This document shows, one piece after another, positions 1 to 11,839 of a DNA stretch of 64,000 nucleotides (its first letter is position 1; the number at the start of each line of letters is the position of its first letter). A program made the position numbers and the translations under genes. The notes under the pieces were generated by a model. That model ran no database searches and was not told the DNA's origin. It was given only the letters and a program-made list of their open reading frames with translations. Source of the DNA: Malania oleifera (Eukaryota; Streptophyta; Magnoliopsida; Santalales; Ximeniaceae); the NCBI RefSeq assembly GCF_029873635.1, contig NC_080419.1, forward strand, positions 79,468,931-79,532,930. Reading direction: 5' to 3'.

Positions 1-871
1 AAAATTCAAAATAAAATAAAAAATGAAAGTAGTGCCATGTGTTGCCACCGCTGGCTGACACGTGCCACTCTTCCCAACCGAGTCAAACCCAGTTTAGACT
101 AGTTGAACTAGTTTGACTTTTTCGAACCGTCGGTTCATTTATTTATTTTTTAAATTTAATTTTTAATTCTTTAAAAATTGAAAAAATAATAAAAATATTT
201 TTTAAAAAATTAAAAAATAAATAAAAATTATTTGAGTCATTTTGACCCAAAAAACAAAAAAGGAAAAAAAATACCAAAAATGAAGAAAAAGTCTTTAAAA
301 ATCCTAGAATATTTTAGAAAAAATGTTGGAAAATTTTCAAAAAACTCTAAAAAGTTTTGAAAAAACATGTGAATGCTTTAAAGAACTTTTTGATCAAATT
401 TGATGAATTTATTATCTGTATGTATTTATTTTTATGTGTGTGCATCCTAATAATTTAAAAAAGAGTAAAGAGGTATTTTAGACCCTACCTCTATTAGTTT
501 TGAGGGGATTTATCTAATAAGATTTCCTTATTTGGAGGATTTATTAAACATTCCTAAATCGCACTTTATTTCATATATCTCTTATGATATTTTAATATTT
601 ATTTATTTTTTAAAGTAGTTAATTAAAAACTGTTAGATTTAATTCAGGGATAATTCATAATTAATTAGGTATCGTTTGCTGAATGGTTGTGCATGGGGAG
701 TTAGTATCTTCCCCTCACATAACTGAATTCTTGATCCCAATTCTTGTAAATGAAGATTGAGACTACTGGTTTCTTGGCCTTAAGATTAGTTTAAAGACCA
801 ATCAACGAGTAGTAATTAGGTGAACTAACCGCACTTAGGTAAATAATAGGTTAGTAACAACTCTAGCAAAC
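1..871 (+). repeat. AT-rich flank, probable relic gypsy LTR end
   Basis: No ORF of note is present. The first 150 bases contain a tract of GAGTCAAACC/GGTTTGACT-like words, followed by A/T-rich sequence. The stretch 640-866 (a TAATTAGGTGAACTAACCGC-type tract followed by GGTTAGTAACAACTC) resembles the region where some plant Ty3/gypsy (Tat-like) LTRs end and the primer-binding site begins. The sequence resumes at 9704 beyond element E1. With no second LTR visible this is only a family resemblance; it could equally be unclassified intergenic DNA. Confidence 0.3.
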
Positions 872-2918
872 TGATAGTTATGGTGCAACCCCAAGAGGGG
901 GGGTGAATTGGGTAATTAAAAATTGGTTGCCTAGGCCTACTGATTTTAACAACAATGTAAATTAGCCTAGGGTTAGTCTATGCAATCATCAATACACATA
1001 CATGTGTAGTAAATGTAAATTACGGAAATGTAAAGAACACGCACGACATGTTATCGGGGTTCAACCAACTATGCCTACATCCCTGCCTTGGCCACACCAA
1101 CACAAAGATTACCACCAAAATTCTCTCTTAACCGGGTGGAGCGGCACCTATACAACCAGGTCAATTTCAAGGGGCTGACCTCAACCGACACGCTTTAACA
1201 GGATGGCGCACCTAACTTTTCGAACCGGGTCTAAGCCAATCCGGGATTATTGCGCAGGTCTAGTCTCCCTCTTCAGGTCCGTGCTTGGAATACAACCAAT
1301 GTGTATAAATTGTTCATACACGTAAATACGCTTCAACATAAGTAGATGTGTGCACCAATATAGCTTAATCAATAATGCAAGCACGGATGATATGTAAATA
1401 TGCTCAGTGCTTTAATGTGTACTAAACACTCAATCACGTATATATTTTCAGTCCAGATCTAGAGTGTATATCAAAGCAAGATTTGAAACATGCTATTTGA
1501 ATATCACAAAATCATATCAGGGTTTCAAATATGCTAAGCAAGATTAATCAAACAAAATCAATAGTATATTTCAATGTATAACGCACAATGAAGTTGTTTG
1601 AAAGACTAGCTTTTTGATAAAAATATTTTGGCACACAAAAACTAGGTTTAGGTAACTTGCAACAAAAATGCAAGAACTTAAATCCTCAGAGTCTTCCCAC
1701 ACAAGATTTATCAAATGAAATCCGTGGAAGAACTTTAATGCTAAACTCTCAAAGAAAATCAATCAAACAATAATCCAAGTGAGAGTTCTAGTTGAGTAGG
1801 TTAAGCACAATAGCCTTAAAGAAATACTCACAATGCTTAGAGAAATCACGAATGAGAAATATGTGAGTGCTTGAAAGAATATTTGGCTAATATAGGGTTT
1901 TTAGGGTTTTGAGAGTTGAGAGAATTTTTACCCTAATCAAGTTTGCTAATCCTTTTTGCTAATTAAGACAAATGAACTGGTATATATAGGCAAGGATGAT
2001 TTTTTGACCGTTGGGGACACAATGGGTATAATTAGAATTTTCTAAAAGATCATTAAGAAAATTAACCCAGTTTACCCCATTTAAAAAATCAATAAAAATT
2101 ATTTTAACCCGCAAGGTTTGGGTGCCCGGCTTAAGGTTCGGGTGCCCAAAAAGACAATAAAAAATTCAACTCTAGGAAGTTCGGGTGCCAGAGTTAAGGA
2201 CCGGTAGGCTGAATCAAAGTCAGTAGCCAAATGTCTAAGGTTCGGGTGCCCGAAGCTGAGTCCAGTTAACCGAACCAGGTAGTTCAGTCGCCCGAGCCTC
2301 TATTTGAACGTAAGTAGACTATTGCCCAAGTAGTTGAAAAATGCCCTGAAGAGCATTCGGGTGCCTAATGAAGATATGTTCAAAAGAGGTTCGGTCGCCC
2401 GAAGCTAAGTCTAAATGTCGACTTTGATCGGTCGCCCGAGCCGCTTTACATGGCATGGGTTCGGTTGCCCAAACCCTCTCAACCTTTTCAATTTAAGTCC
2501 ATATTTTGGCCAATTGTAATTCCCCCTGATATGAAGATGATAATGAGGACTTTTTGTTCATTTAGAGACCTAAGGACTTTCTAATTTATCGGGAAAAATC
2601 CCTAAGGTTTGTTTAGGTACTTAAAGTACAACTGTGGTCATTTTGAGCATACCTACCTACCATGCATGATACAAATTATTACAAGCCATACACGCGCACA
2701 GTTCATAATAAATTACATCACAGAATGAAGAGATAAATACATAAATACAAAAATAGTACAAAAATCTTCACTCTTCGGCATGAACACCGCACGCCATCAT
2801 GATATGTCTTTCAGTCCAAATATACGTGCACGGTGAACTTGCATGTAATTATCAGTACAATCTTAGTACCAAAAGTATTTTTCATAATCAAAACTTGGTG
2901 TGACCAATGTGGTCAACA
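872..2918 (-). repeat. E1 3' LTR (2047 bp)
   Basis: This is the direct-repeat partner of 7690-9703. The plus-strand ends are TGATAG at 872 and GGTCAACA ending at 2918. The motif array lies at 2105-2475, with the minus-strand TATA (TATATATA) at 1981-1988. The two LTRs differ by scattered substitutions and a few indels, so the insertion is not recent; I have not computed an identity. Confidence 0.9.
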
Positions 2919-2932
2919 ATCTCCTCCTTTTT
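2919..2932 (-). other. E1 polypurine tract
   Basis: On the minus strand it reads AAAAAGGAGGAGAT and directly abuts the 3' LTR start. This is where plus-strand DNA synthesis would be primed. Confidence 0.85.
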
Positions 2933-4268
2933 GATGATGACAAATAACCTTTACAAAAGTGTGTTCAGCTAAGAAAGGCTCCCTTTGACTTTATGCATAA
3001 AGGTGATTAAAGTAATAAGTAATAAGAGATGTAAAGATAATTAAGCACAGTATTATCCACTTTTGCCTCTTCTCCCTCTTTTGGCAACAGCAAAAAGGGT
3101 TAAACAATAAAGCGCGAAGGCAAAGCACATTAATTAGACGCAAGAAGTATATTAGGAAGATTAAAAATTTCAGCAGCAAGCCGTCTGAAAGTAGACTATT
3201 CCCAATTTCGTACCTAAGTGACCTGTTTGGAGTTATAGTGAATAGTATATAGCATAATTTAATCAATTAACCCAAACAGAATATGCATCAAGGAAGTATA
3301 GGTAGCATGTAGTACATTAACAATTTTAATGTACTATACTCCCCTAATGGATGATTATGCAAGGATGAAGATTAATCTTTCATTTGGTTTTCACTCATCC
3401 TTTCAAAAAAAATATTTTAAAGTTAATTTTATCGTAATCATCTTTGGTTTCCAAAACAACATGTATGCCCCTACATGTGAGTCTGATACTAATCGTTATA
3501 ACTACGTGATAGAGAAGATACTAATTGTTAAAACAATACCACTAGTTATAAGGACATAATGTTAGTTTTGAAATGAACATGATATCAAATATATATTTAC
3601 CAAGATGTGCACATTGATACCAGTTGATATTATATTTTCCAAAAGATATAACGGTAAATGCAAGATATATGTATTTATATATTTATTTTCTCAGAGCCTA
3701 ATGATTTTGAAATAAAGGACTCCCCCTAAGAATATGCATTTTCTTTATAAATCAACGAGCAAAATTCACAAATTTTCTTAGAAAGACACTCAAGTTTTAA
3801 GGAGTTTAGCATTAAGAAAATGATATTAAGTTAAGTGCAAAGGTTTCAAAAATTTGGTAGCATTTTGTCTAAAGATGTAAATAATCCATAAGAGTTTGCC
3901 AGTATTCTAAATAAATACACACAACCAGCCCCAAGGAGTTAAATCAGATAACGCAAATGAGACAAGTGTAAGAATTCAGATTTTATATGCAGATCATATT
4001 TGCAAAGCACATCATCTTAATTATTTTAGGCAAATGTCTACAGAAAATTTGGCAGCATGCTGGCTGTAAACATGACATTTCCCAAAATTAACCTGCACAA
4101 AAATGGTTCTTAAACAGGCAGTATTTCAAGAGTAAGACATGTGAGAACCTATAGACTACCAGCATGCAATTCTCAACCACTGCATCCACCATGCAGGAGG
4201 CTTTTTATACAAAGAATGTATTTTAACAGAGTAATCATTTAAACACAATCACATGCAAACCAAAGTAC

Positions 4269-4313
<45 letters not shown>

Positions 4314-4501
4314 TAATCAAATAGCATAGTCACCATAACATGGTATCTGTGTGTGTGTGGTGAATGTGAAAGTTAAATAAGAACATACATATAAGCTGTT
4401 TTAAGCATAGGTACAGACCCAATAAAAGAAATGTATCTTAATAGCATGGATGATAAAATATGAAGCTGTAGAATGACGGGCTGGATCCTTATGAAGCACT
4501 C
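2933..4501 (-). other. E1 3' untranslated internal stretch
   Basis: About 1.57 kb between the second ORF and the PPT in the minus direction. It is AT-rich, with no ORF longer than about 90 codons and none resembling a known protein. It contains a TA microsatellite at 4272-4311 and a short GT tract near 4350. No pol fragments were found in any frame I read. Confidence 0.55.
4272..4311. repeat. (TA)n microsatellite
   Basis: About 20 uninterrupted TA units inside the E1 untranslated stretch. Confidence 0.95.
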
Positions 4502-5657
4502 CTAGGTCTCTCCGTCGTCATGATCATCATCTCCCTCCTCCCCACTCAGCTCCATCTGGTCGTCCTCACCGATATCCTCATCATTCATCTCACGCAGTCG
4601 CTCACCAAGGATGTGGAAGTTAGCCCGCACCTTAGACCGAAAATCAGTGAACTCGCTGTAAAAGGAGTCAAGTCTAGCCTGAGAAGAAGATGCCTGCTTA
4701 GTCATGGAGACTCGAAACTCCCGAAACGAGCTGGAGAGATTGGTGATGGCTGCCATGATCTCGGCGGTAGATGGTACATGGGGTAGCTCCTGCGGAACCT
4801 CCTGAGCTCCCAGTTCTCTCTCATGTGCAGTAGGCAACCATATGTTGCCAGTTAGTTCGTATCCCATCAACTTTAAGGTTGTGGAGTTGAAAACTTCGGA
4901 TGGTCGTACTTTCTTGATGGTGGCAAGTGGTGACCGATTCAGTCTCTCCCTAACAAATATCCTAGATAAAATACCACTGTAGGGTAAAATGATCCTTTTT
5001 CCCACTGTTTTGACAAACATCCACCATAGGATCAATCTAGGTAGGTCTAGCTTCTTCCTGGTGAAGAGGCACCACATGACAAAGTAGTCCAAGTAGGATA
5101 CATGATCCCTTGATCCAGACTTGGGCCAAATGTTATAGGAGATCAGGTGGTGTACCACCTTTGCCTCCAAAGTCAAGGATCTGTAGCTGGGGGGTATGGG
5201 TCAAATCAGCTACTGGACATGCCATTACCAAGTTAACGAAGGTACTTATAGAGAAGTCCTACTCGTCTATCTAGGTGGAGGAAGAATCGGGGCAGATAAA
5301 GTCACCACGTTGGATATCAAACGTCTCCGCTAGGTATGCATCATCGAAGTGAATGTCTGTCTCCAGCACCCTAGTGTAGTAACCCTGGCCATCCTAGGCA
5401 AGGTTGGCATAGAAAAGCCGAACGAGCAGCAGGTACATCCCCCTGGGCTGAAAGGCTATGAACTCGTACCATCCTTGATATCGAAACATGTTAAGGACAT
5501 TGTTGAAGTGAGTTTGCATGAACTCGATATCAAGAATCTTTCCCAGAATGGGATCCTTCAGATGGAACACCCTTTCATATTTTATTCGCTGATCGGGTGT
5601 GGGAAATGATTGATCCAATGGAACACCCGTGGCAACACGTCTCTCTTCTCTGGCCAT
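4502..5657 (-). pseudogene. E1 second ORF: putative plant transposon protein
   Basis: The reading starts at the ATG at 5657 (MAREERR...), runs 87 codons in one frame, passes through about 220 bases with frameshifts, and resumes to the stop at 4502. Diagnostic pieces in order are RGMYLLLVRLFYANLA near residue 75, a GSRDHVSYLDYFVMWCL stretch, KKLDLPRLILWWM, a basic segment ILSRIFVRERLNRS, and a very acidic tail (GEDDQMELSGEEGDDDHDD). From memory of the family, the LFYANL and SRDHV-like blocks fit the domain often labelled 'putative plant transposon protein' (I believe Pfam PF20167), frequent inside plant LTR elements and of unknown function. It is not a copia Pol segment, and I see no signal peptide or membrane helix that would suggest an env. 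Confidence 0.6.
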
Positions 5658-5758
5658 GGAAATGGATCTAACTTAAGGTTAGAGAAGGATGTGAGAAAGA
5701 AAAACTACGAAGGCTCTCAAGGAAATGAAAGAAAATGAACCATTTTTCGAGGAGAACC

Positions 5759-6140
5759 ATATATATATCAGCGCAGTTTGGGTGCCTGAGCCTTGGTTCG
5801 GTTGCCCAAATAGCCTTAATTACGAGGGGTCTCTGAGTCTGTTCGGTAGCCCAAAGATATGTTCGGTTGGCTAAATTTCATGCTCTAATTTTGTATTTTC
5901 GAGGGTCAGCCGGTCGAATAGATTTTGAACTAAGTCAATTGGTCCCCCGAAGGTCTCAGTTCGGTAGGCCGAATATATACTCGGGGACCCGAAGATGGTT
6001 CTGCAGCCCGAGCGAGTTTGAACATGGGGATTTAGCAGCTCGAGATGTGGTCAACGGCTAGGTCAATCTTCTGGTTCGGTCGACCGAAGTACAAATGTAC
6101 TGAGGGGTTTGGTCACCTGACCATGGTCCACTCGTCCTTG
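5759..6140 (-). promoter_or_regulatory. Internal promoter-like module of E1 second ORF
   Basis: A run of alternating AT (5759-5768) forms a TATA box on the minus strand about 100 bases upstream of the ATG at 5657. Further upstream, to about 6140, lies an array of imperfect palindromes around TTCGGNNRCCGAA. Examples are TTCGGTTGCCCAAA near 5800, TTCGGTAGGCCGAA near 5960 and GGTTCGGTCGACCGAA near 6075. The E1 LTRs show the same order: array, TATA, transcribed part. I infer an independent promoter for the second ORF; transcription is not shown by sequence alone. Confidence 0.5.
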
Positions 6141-6422
6141 TTTGATCTGATTCTTAAAGCAAGAGACCCTATGGATTATCTGTAGGGGTTACGACAATGA
6201 ATTGGCTACAAGGTAAGACTGGGACAAGATTAACGAGCCCCAAGCCACTACCTAACCTTTTAGAGAATGCTGCACCCTACAGCTAATCCTAACTACTAAG
6301 GAAGAGCTATGTGATCATGTAATTCCTGTTTGAGCAAGTCTTTCCTTTTCTTTCTTAATCACCCATACCATTTTTCTTCCTTTTGTCTTTGATGGGTTAG
6401 GAGTTGGTGATTCTTTGACTTG

Positions 6423-7637
6423 TCATACTTGTTTGGGTTTCACACCTTTTCTTTTAAACAGGTAGTCAAATTTAGTGTGCCCCTTCTTTTTACATAAGAT
6501 ACATGTGGTGTGAGTGTATGGACAAAAGGAGGTACTAGCATAGTGTTTCGATTCTTTTACAAAGTACCCCATGTATAGGTTCTTTCTTTTCTTATTTTCA
6601 ATCCCATTATAACCTATACCTTCTTTATCTAAGGTCATCTTTTGTGCACCTAACAGTTTATCAAAGTTTTCCTTGCCTTTAGTGAACGTATAGTCGATCT
6701 TAGATTGGTCTTCTATTTTTTTCTCTAGATCTTGAATTTTTGAGTTTTCCAAATTTTTGCAAACATTCTGAAGTTTCAAGAGTTCTTTAGACATATTGTC
6801 TGCTTTACTTTCAAGATCTGCAATCAAGTAGTCTTTACTATCTTCATTAGAGATTTTAGATTTTAAAATAGTTATCTCATTTTCTAATGATTCATTCTTA
6901 CTTTCTAGACTATTGATTTTCAAAATATTTTCTATTTCAGCAAGAACTTTAGAGTCACATTCTTTCATGCATGCTTCATATTTGTTTTCCAAAACAGAGT
7001 ATTTCTTATTACATTTAATAAGTAACTTATGAGTCCTAAGATATTCAATTTGCAATTCCTCATAAGTAGGCATGCTTTCACTATCAGTGCTATCGTATAA
7101 TTCAGTATCAGATGCAGTATTCAAATCAACACAAGAATCATGCTCTTATTCATCTACTAAGATAGAAGGAGCTGAAATAACCTCATAATTGGTTAAAGCT
7201 ACATAACATAATTTACCTTCCTTAAGATCAATGAAGCCTGAGTCGCATGGAGAGATGACTCCCTTTTGCATAGACGCACCATATCTCCACTCAAGTTCGT
7301 CCTAAATATGCTTAGCACTTCTACATGCCATAACCTCACATAAAACATTAGAATCTAAAGCATGCAGTAAGACATTCATGGCATCAAAGTTTACCTGTAC
7401 TAAGTCCCTATCATGATTATTCATTTTAAGCTCAGACTTAAAAACATCAGTACACCCAATAGATTTAATAGGCACACAATCACCTTGATCAATGACTTTC
7501 CAAAATTTCCAATTTAGAGCTTTTAAATACACAATCATTCTAAATTTCTATACAACATAATCAATACCACAGAATATAGGTGGGTGTGTGATTAATCTTC
7601 CCTCACAGGAAGGGGATGCAGTAACACGAGCCATCAT
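6423..7637 (-). pseudogene. gag: E1 gag, internally deleted and broken
   Basis: The best start is the ATG pair at 7637/7634 (MMARV...). The N-terminal part (to 7302) aligns with the start of the E2 Gag: proline-rich lead, then NWKFWKV matching DWKVWRI, then a VNFDAMNVLLHAL segment matching LNATAMNILYCCL. There are in-frame stops near 7539 and at 7301. The sequence then jumps to the acidic/coiled-coil C-terminal part (YDSTDSESMPTYEELQ, then a long heptad-like stretch) and a zinc knuckle CILCKKKGHTKFDY whose last Cys is Tyr. Compared with E2, most of the UBN2/capsid-like core and the first zinc knuckle are missing. The protein should bind RNA and form capsids; this copy probably could do neither. 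Confidence 0.8.
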
Positions 7638-7671
7638 GATCTTTTACTAAATAACTTCTAAGTCTAAGTAA

Positions 7672-7687
7672 CGAGGCTCTGATACCA
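7672..7687 (-). other. E1 primer-binding site (tRNA-Met)
   Basis: Read on the minus strand this is TGGTATCAGAGCCTCG, two bases inside the 5' LTR. It is the usual plant copia PBS complementary to the 3' end of initiator tRNA-Met. Confidence 0.9.
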
Positions 7688-7689
7688 AT

Positions 7690-9703
7690 TGATAGTTATG
7701 GTGCAACCCCAAGAGGGGGATGAATTGGGTAATTAAAAATTGGTTGCCTAGGTCTACTGATTTTAAAAACAATGTAAATTAGCCTAGGGTTAGTCTATGC
7801 AATCATCAATACACATACACGTGCAGTAAATATAAATTGCGAAAATGTAAAGAACACGCACGATATGTAATCGGGGTTCGACCAACTGTGCCTACGTCCC
7901 CGCCTTGGCCACACCAGCACAAAGATTACCACTAAAATGCTCTCTTAACCGGGTAGAGCAGCACCTATACAATCAGGTCAATTCAAGGGGTTGACCTCAA
8001 TCGGCACGCCTTAATAGGATGGCACACCTAGCTTTCCTAACCGGGTTTAAGCAAATTTGGGACTATTCCACAGGGCTAGTCTCCCTGTTCAGGCCCATGC
8101 CTGGAATACAACCAATGTGTATAAATTGTTTGTACACGTAAATGCGCTTCAGCATAAGCAGATGTGTGCACCAATATAGCTCAGTCAATAATGCAAGCAC
8201 GAATGATATGTAAATATGCTTAGTGCTCTAATGTATGCTAAACACTCAATGACGTATATGTTTTCAGTCCAGATCTCGAGTGTATATCAAAGCAAGATTT
8301 GAAACATACTATTTGAATATCACAAAATCAGATTAGGGTTTCAAATATGCTAAGCAAGATAAATCAAACAAACTCAATAGTATATTTCAATATATAACGC
8401 ACAATGGAGTTGTTTGAAAGACTAGCTTTTTGATAAAAGATTTTGGCACACAAAAACTAGGTTTAGGTAACTTGCAACAATAATGCAAGAACTTAAATCC
8501 TCAAAGTCTTCCCACACAAGATTTATCAAATGAAATCTGTGGAAGAACTTTAATGCTAAAATCTCAAAGAAAATCAATCAAACAATAATCCAAGTGAGAG
8601 TTCTAGCTGAGTAGGTTAAGCACAATAGCCTTAAAGAAATACTCACAATGCATAGAGAAATCATGAATGAGAAATATGTGAGTGCTTGAAAGAATATCTG
8701 GCTAATATAGGGTTTTTAGGGTTTTGAGAGTTGCCCTAATCAAGTTTGCTAATCCTTTTTGTTAATTAAGACAAATGAACTGGTATATATAGGCAAAGAT
8801 GATTTTTTGACCGTTGGGGACACAATGGGTATAATTAGAATTGTCTAAAAGACTATTAAGAAAATTAACCCAGTTTACCCCATTTAAAAAATCAGTAAAA
8901 ATTATTTTAACCAGCAAGGTTCGGGTGCCCGAAAAGACACAGTCAAAAATTCAACTCTAGTAGGTTCGGGTGCCCGAGTTGAGGACCAGTAGGCTGAATT
9001 AAAGTCAGTAGCCAAATGTCTGAGGTTTAGGTGCCCAAAACTGAGTTCGGTTAACCGAACCAGGTAGTTCGGTCGCTTGAGCCTCTATTTGAACATAAGT
9101 AGACGGTCGCCTGAGTAGTTGAAAAGTGCCCTGAAGAGCATTCGGGTGCCCGAGGAAGATACGTTCAAAAGAGGTTCGGTCGCCCGAAGCTAAGTCAAAA
9201 TGTTGACTTTGATCGGTCCCCCGAGCCGCTTTACACGACATGGGTTCGGTCGCCCGAACCCTCTCAACCTTTTCAATTTAAGTCCATATTTTGGCCAATT
9301 GTAATTCCCCTGATATGAAGATGATAATGGAGACTTTTTGTGCATTTAGAGACCTACAAATTTTCTATTCTACCGAGAAAAATCCCTAAGGTTTGTGTAG
9401 GTACCTAAAGTCCAACTGTGGTCATTTTGAGTATACCTACCTACCATGCATGATGCAAATTATTACAAGCCATACACGCGCATAGTTCATAATAAATTAC
9501 ATCCCATAATGAAGAGATAAATACATAAATACAAATACAACACAAAAATCGTCATTCTTTGGCACGAACACCGCATCCCATCATGATATGTCTTTCAGTC
9601 CAAATATACGTGTACGGTGAACCTGCATGCAATTCTCAGTACAATCATTAGTACTAAGAGTATTTGTCATAATCAAAACTGAGTGTGACCGATGTGGTCA
9701 ACA
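7690..9703 (-). repeat. E1 5' LTR (2014 bp)
   Basis: On the minus strand it begins TGTTGACC at 9703 and ends CTATCA at 7690. It is alignable throughout with 872-2918. Read in the minus direction it holds a CG-rich palindromic motif array (9265-8918), then a TATA box at 8791-8784, the transcribed region, the conserved U5 word (about 7908-7890) and a C-rich terminal hairpin next to the PBS. Small indels separate it from the 3' copy. Confidence 0.9.
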
Positions 9704-9708
9704 CAAAC

Positions 9709-11054
9709 CTTAACGCTTCCTCGCCCTTCTGGACACTTTTCTGAGATGTTGCAACAAGTATTTTATGTCATTGTTTTTTAATTTTAATTATATTTGAATA
9801 ATATTTAATTTTTAATTATACTTAATATGTAATAATTTTCCCCCCTCCCCCCCCTCTTCCACAAAGGCACAAAGGCCAAAAAGACTAGCTTTTTTTCCTT
9901 TGACCCAAGTACTCTCTCTACACAAAAGAAATGCAAATAGTTGAAGGAGTTAGGCCCCCATTTGAGAGCGCTTTTAAAAAAAGTACTTGTAGCACTTATC
10001 ATTTAAAATAAGTACTTTTATTAGAAAAATGATGTTTGATTTGTATTACAACAAATATTTATTGCAAAAAGTACTTTTTGAAAATAACTTTTTTAAGTGA
10101 ATTTTGGAAAGTAATCTAAGATAGTTTTTTGGTTACTTATAAGTGACACTATTCATAGCTGGGTCGGTTTTGTAAATATAAGAAAATTTAGTGGTTATTT
10201 TATAATTTTAAAAATATATTACAAGATAATCATATAGTATTTTATTATGTATTGTAATATATATAATGAAACATAGTTCAATTATGAAATGAAGAAGAAG
10301 AACATATATTAATTTAAAATAATATTAAAAATTAAAAATACTAGTTTAATTAATAATGTAATTTTAATATAAATTAATATGATGATCATATGTTATAAAT
10401 ATAAATTAAGATTAGGGTTATTGTTAATCAAAAAATAATATCAAATTAATTTTTATTTAATAAAAATAATTAAATATTAATTAAAAATAAGAGTTAACAT
10501 AATTATTAATTGAATTCTTAATTAAAAATTAATCATATATTTTTTTTTATGCATTATAACCTATTATGATACCCATGTGTATTAAGCACACCTATGGACT
10601 CTTCCGGTGTAACACAATGAATATATGGTAAAGATTTAAAGCATGTTCAAGCGATAAAAAAAAAAAAAAAAATCCTTCAACCATTAGACCCAAAGCTAAA
10701 TTATTTTTTGTAGCAATTGAAGTATCTAAAGGTTTGAAGTCTCTAGCAATTGATCAGATTATGGAGTCTCTGTAGTCCGACGAAGAAAGGCCTATTAAGA
10801 AGAGGTGCAATGAATATTGGAGCAAATTCTTCAAACCAAATGTTCTTTTTAAGGAGAGAGAAGAAAATAATGAAAGAAGAGGTCATGGACACTATTTGAT
10901 AAAAAATCAAACACATTTTAAGTGATGGTCTGAATTTAAATAGGTATATGTCATGGACGCTATTTGATAAAAAATCAAACACATTTTAAGTGATGGTGTG
11001 AATTTAAAAGGTATATGGTGGATTAGTTGTGAACAGACTTGTTATTTTAACTCA
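9709..11054. other. Intergenic AT-rich stretch
   Basis: No gene is supported. There is a C-rich run near 9840-9855, strongly AT-rich DNA at 10150-10560, an A-run near 10657-10671 and a 68-bp tandem duplication at 10883-11018. The first 50 bases after 9708 continue whatever relic precedes 872. Confidence 0.6.
10883..11018. repeat. 68-bp tandem duplication
   Basis: Two adjacent copies begin TCATGGAC at 10883 and at 10951 with only a few differences. This is a simple local duplication with no coding sense. Confidence 0.9.
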
Positions 11055-11830
11055 TGTCAAAAGTGCAAGGATAAAGATAGTAAGAGCTGTAGAAATCACA
11101 TAAATCATAAAAGGAAAGAGAAAAGAAGGAGGTGAAAATACTAAGATTAGAAAAGTAAAGAGGGATAGAGAGGGAATAGACTAATTAAAGGGAGAAGAAA
11201 GTCAAAGAGAAAAGGATATAAAGATAAGAGGGATTCACTTGGGCCTGTTTAGCGCGAGCTGTTGTGGTATGTTTGTTAAATTGAGTTAGAGATCTTTTTC
11301 AATAACCATTACACATATTTATGCCCTTCTTGAGTCAAACCTACATTAATTCTATGGTTACAACTAAGAATTCAAAATATTAAATCTGAATAATAAAAGA
11401 CACTTTTAAAATATTTAAAACCTAATCATAAATTAGGATCATTTCATAACATTAAAGGTCCACTTTATTATAATTGAAATGCTTTCTCAATGCTTGTCTA
11501 ACTTGTTGCCTGATGATTGAACAAACTTTCATGATAACGTAGGTTACATTTGTTGCTCGATGACTACATAGCCTTTATCACTTGAGTTTTACAATTTTTG
11601 TATTCCCTATGTGATAAGTGATTCCATTCCTTAGGCAATTGATACTACCTACAATGTTTGTCTTATGCTTCTTCTAGGCGATTCTCCACTTAGTCACTAA
11701 GGTGATTAGGCAACATGTGATACACCTTGCCTAGGCAAACTCTTTTTTAAAGCGACTATTTTGTCAATCGTGATCACATTTTGAGGAGGTGCATAAATAT
11801 GATACAATCAATGCCCCCATGATTGCTCCG
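11055..11830 (-). repeat. Y 3' LTR (approximate)
   Basis: The left-hand copy of the Y repeat, with a TATA-like word at 11316-11323 (minus) and a TTGCCT/AGGCGA/GGTGA motif array at 11500-11760. It is heavily diverged from the right copy, consistent with the oldest insertion in this part of the window. Confidence 0.45.
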
Positions 11831-11839
11831 TATAGTTAC

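Larger units (their letters stand above)
872..9703 (-). mobile_element. E1: pol-less SIRE-like Ty1/copia element
   Basis: This is a complete insertion read on the minus strand. It has two long LTRs, a PBS matching initiator tRNA-Met, a purine tract, and a perfect 5-bp target duplication CAAAC at 867-871 and 9704-9708. The internal part (about 4.77 kb) holds a shortened gag (6423-7637) and an unrelated second ORF (4502-5657). I see no protease, integrase, reverse transcriptase or RNase H. The gag ends are clearly related to the gag of E2 (31158 onward), which places it in the SIRE/Maximus group. It must have depended on enzymes from a relative. Both ORFs are now broken. The insertion appears to be into an older gypsy-like relic. 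Confidence 0.88.

Noticed and set aside
4502..5657. E1 second ORF as a SIRE env-like gene
   Set aside because: No signal peptide or membrane helix is visible, and the sequence blocks match the plant transposon-protein type better. Position alone is not enough.
5867..6061. 64-codon plus-strand ORF in the E1 internal array
   Set aside because: It reads through repeated array motifs and is on the wrong strand for E1.
7672..7687. tRNA-like matches at 7672, 31104, 42692, 47677 and 55441
   Set aside because: They are primer-binding sites of 13-16 bases complementary to tRNA-Met, not tRNA genes; no cloverleaf is present.
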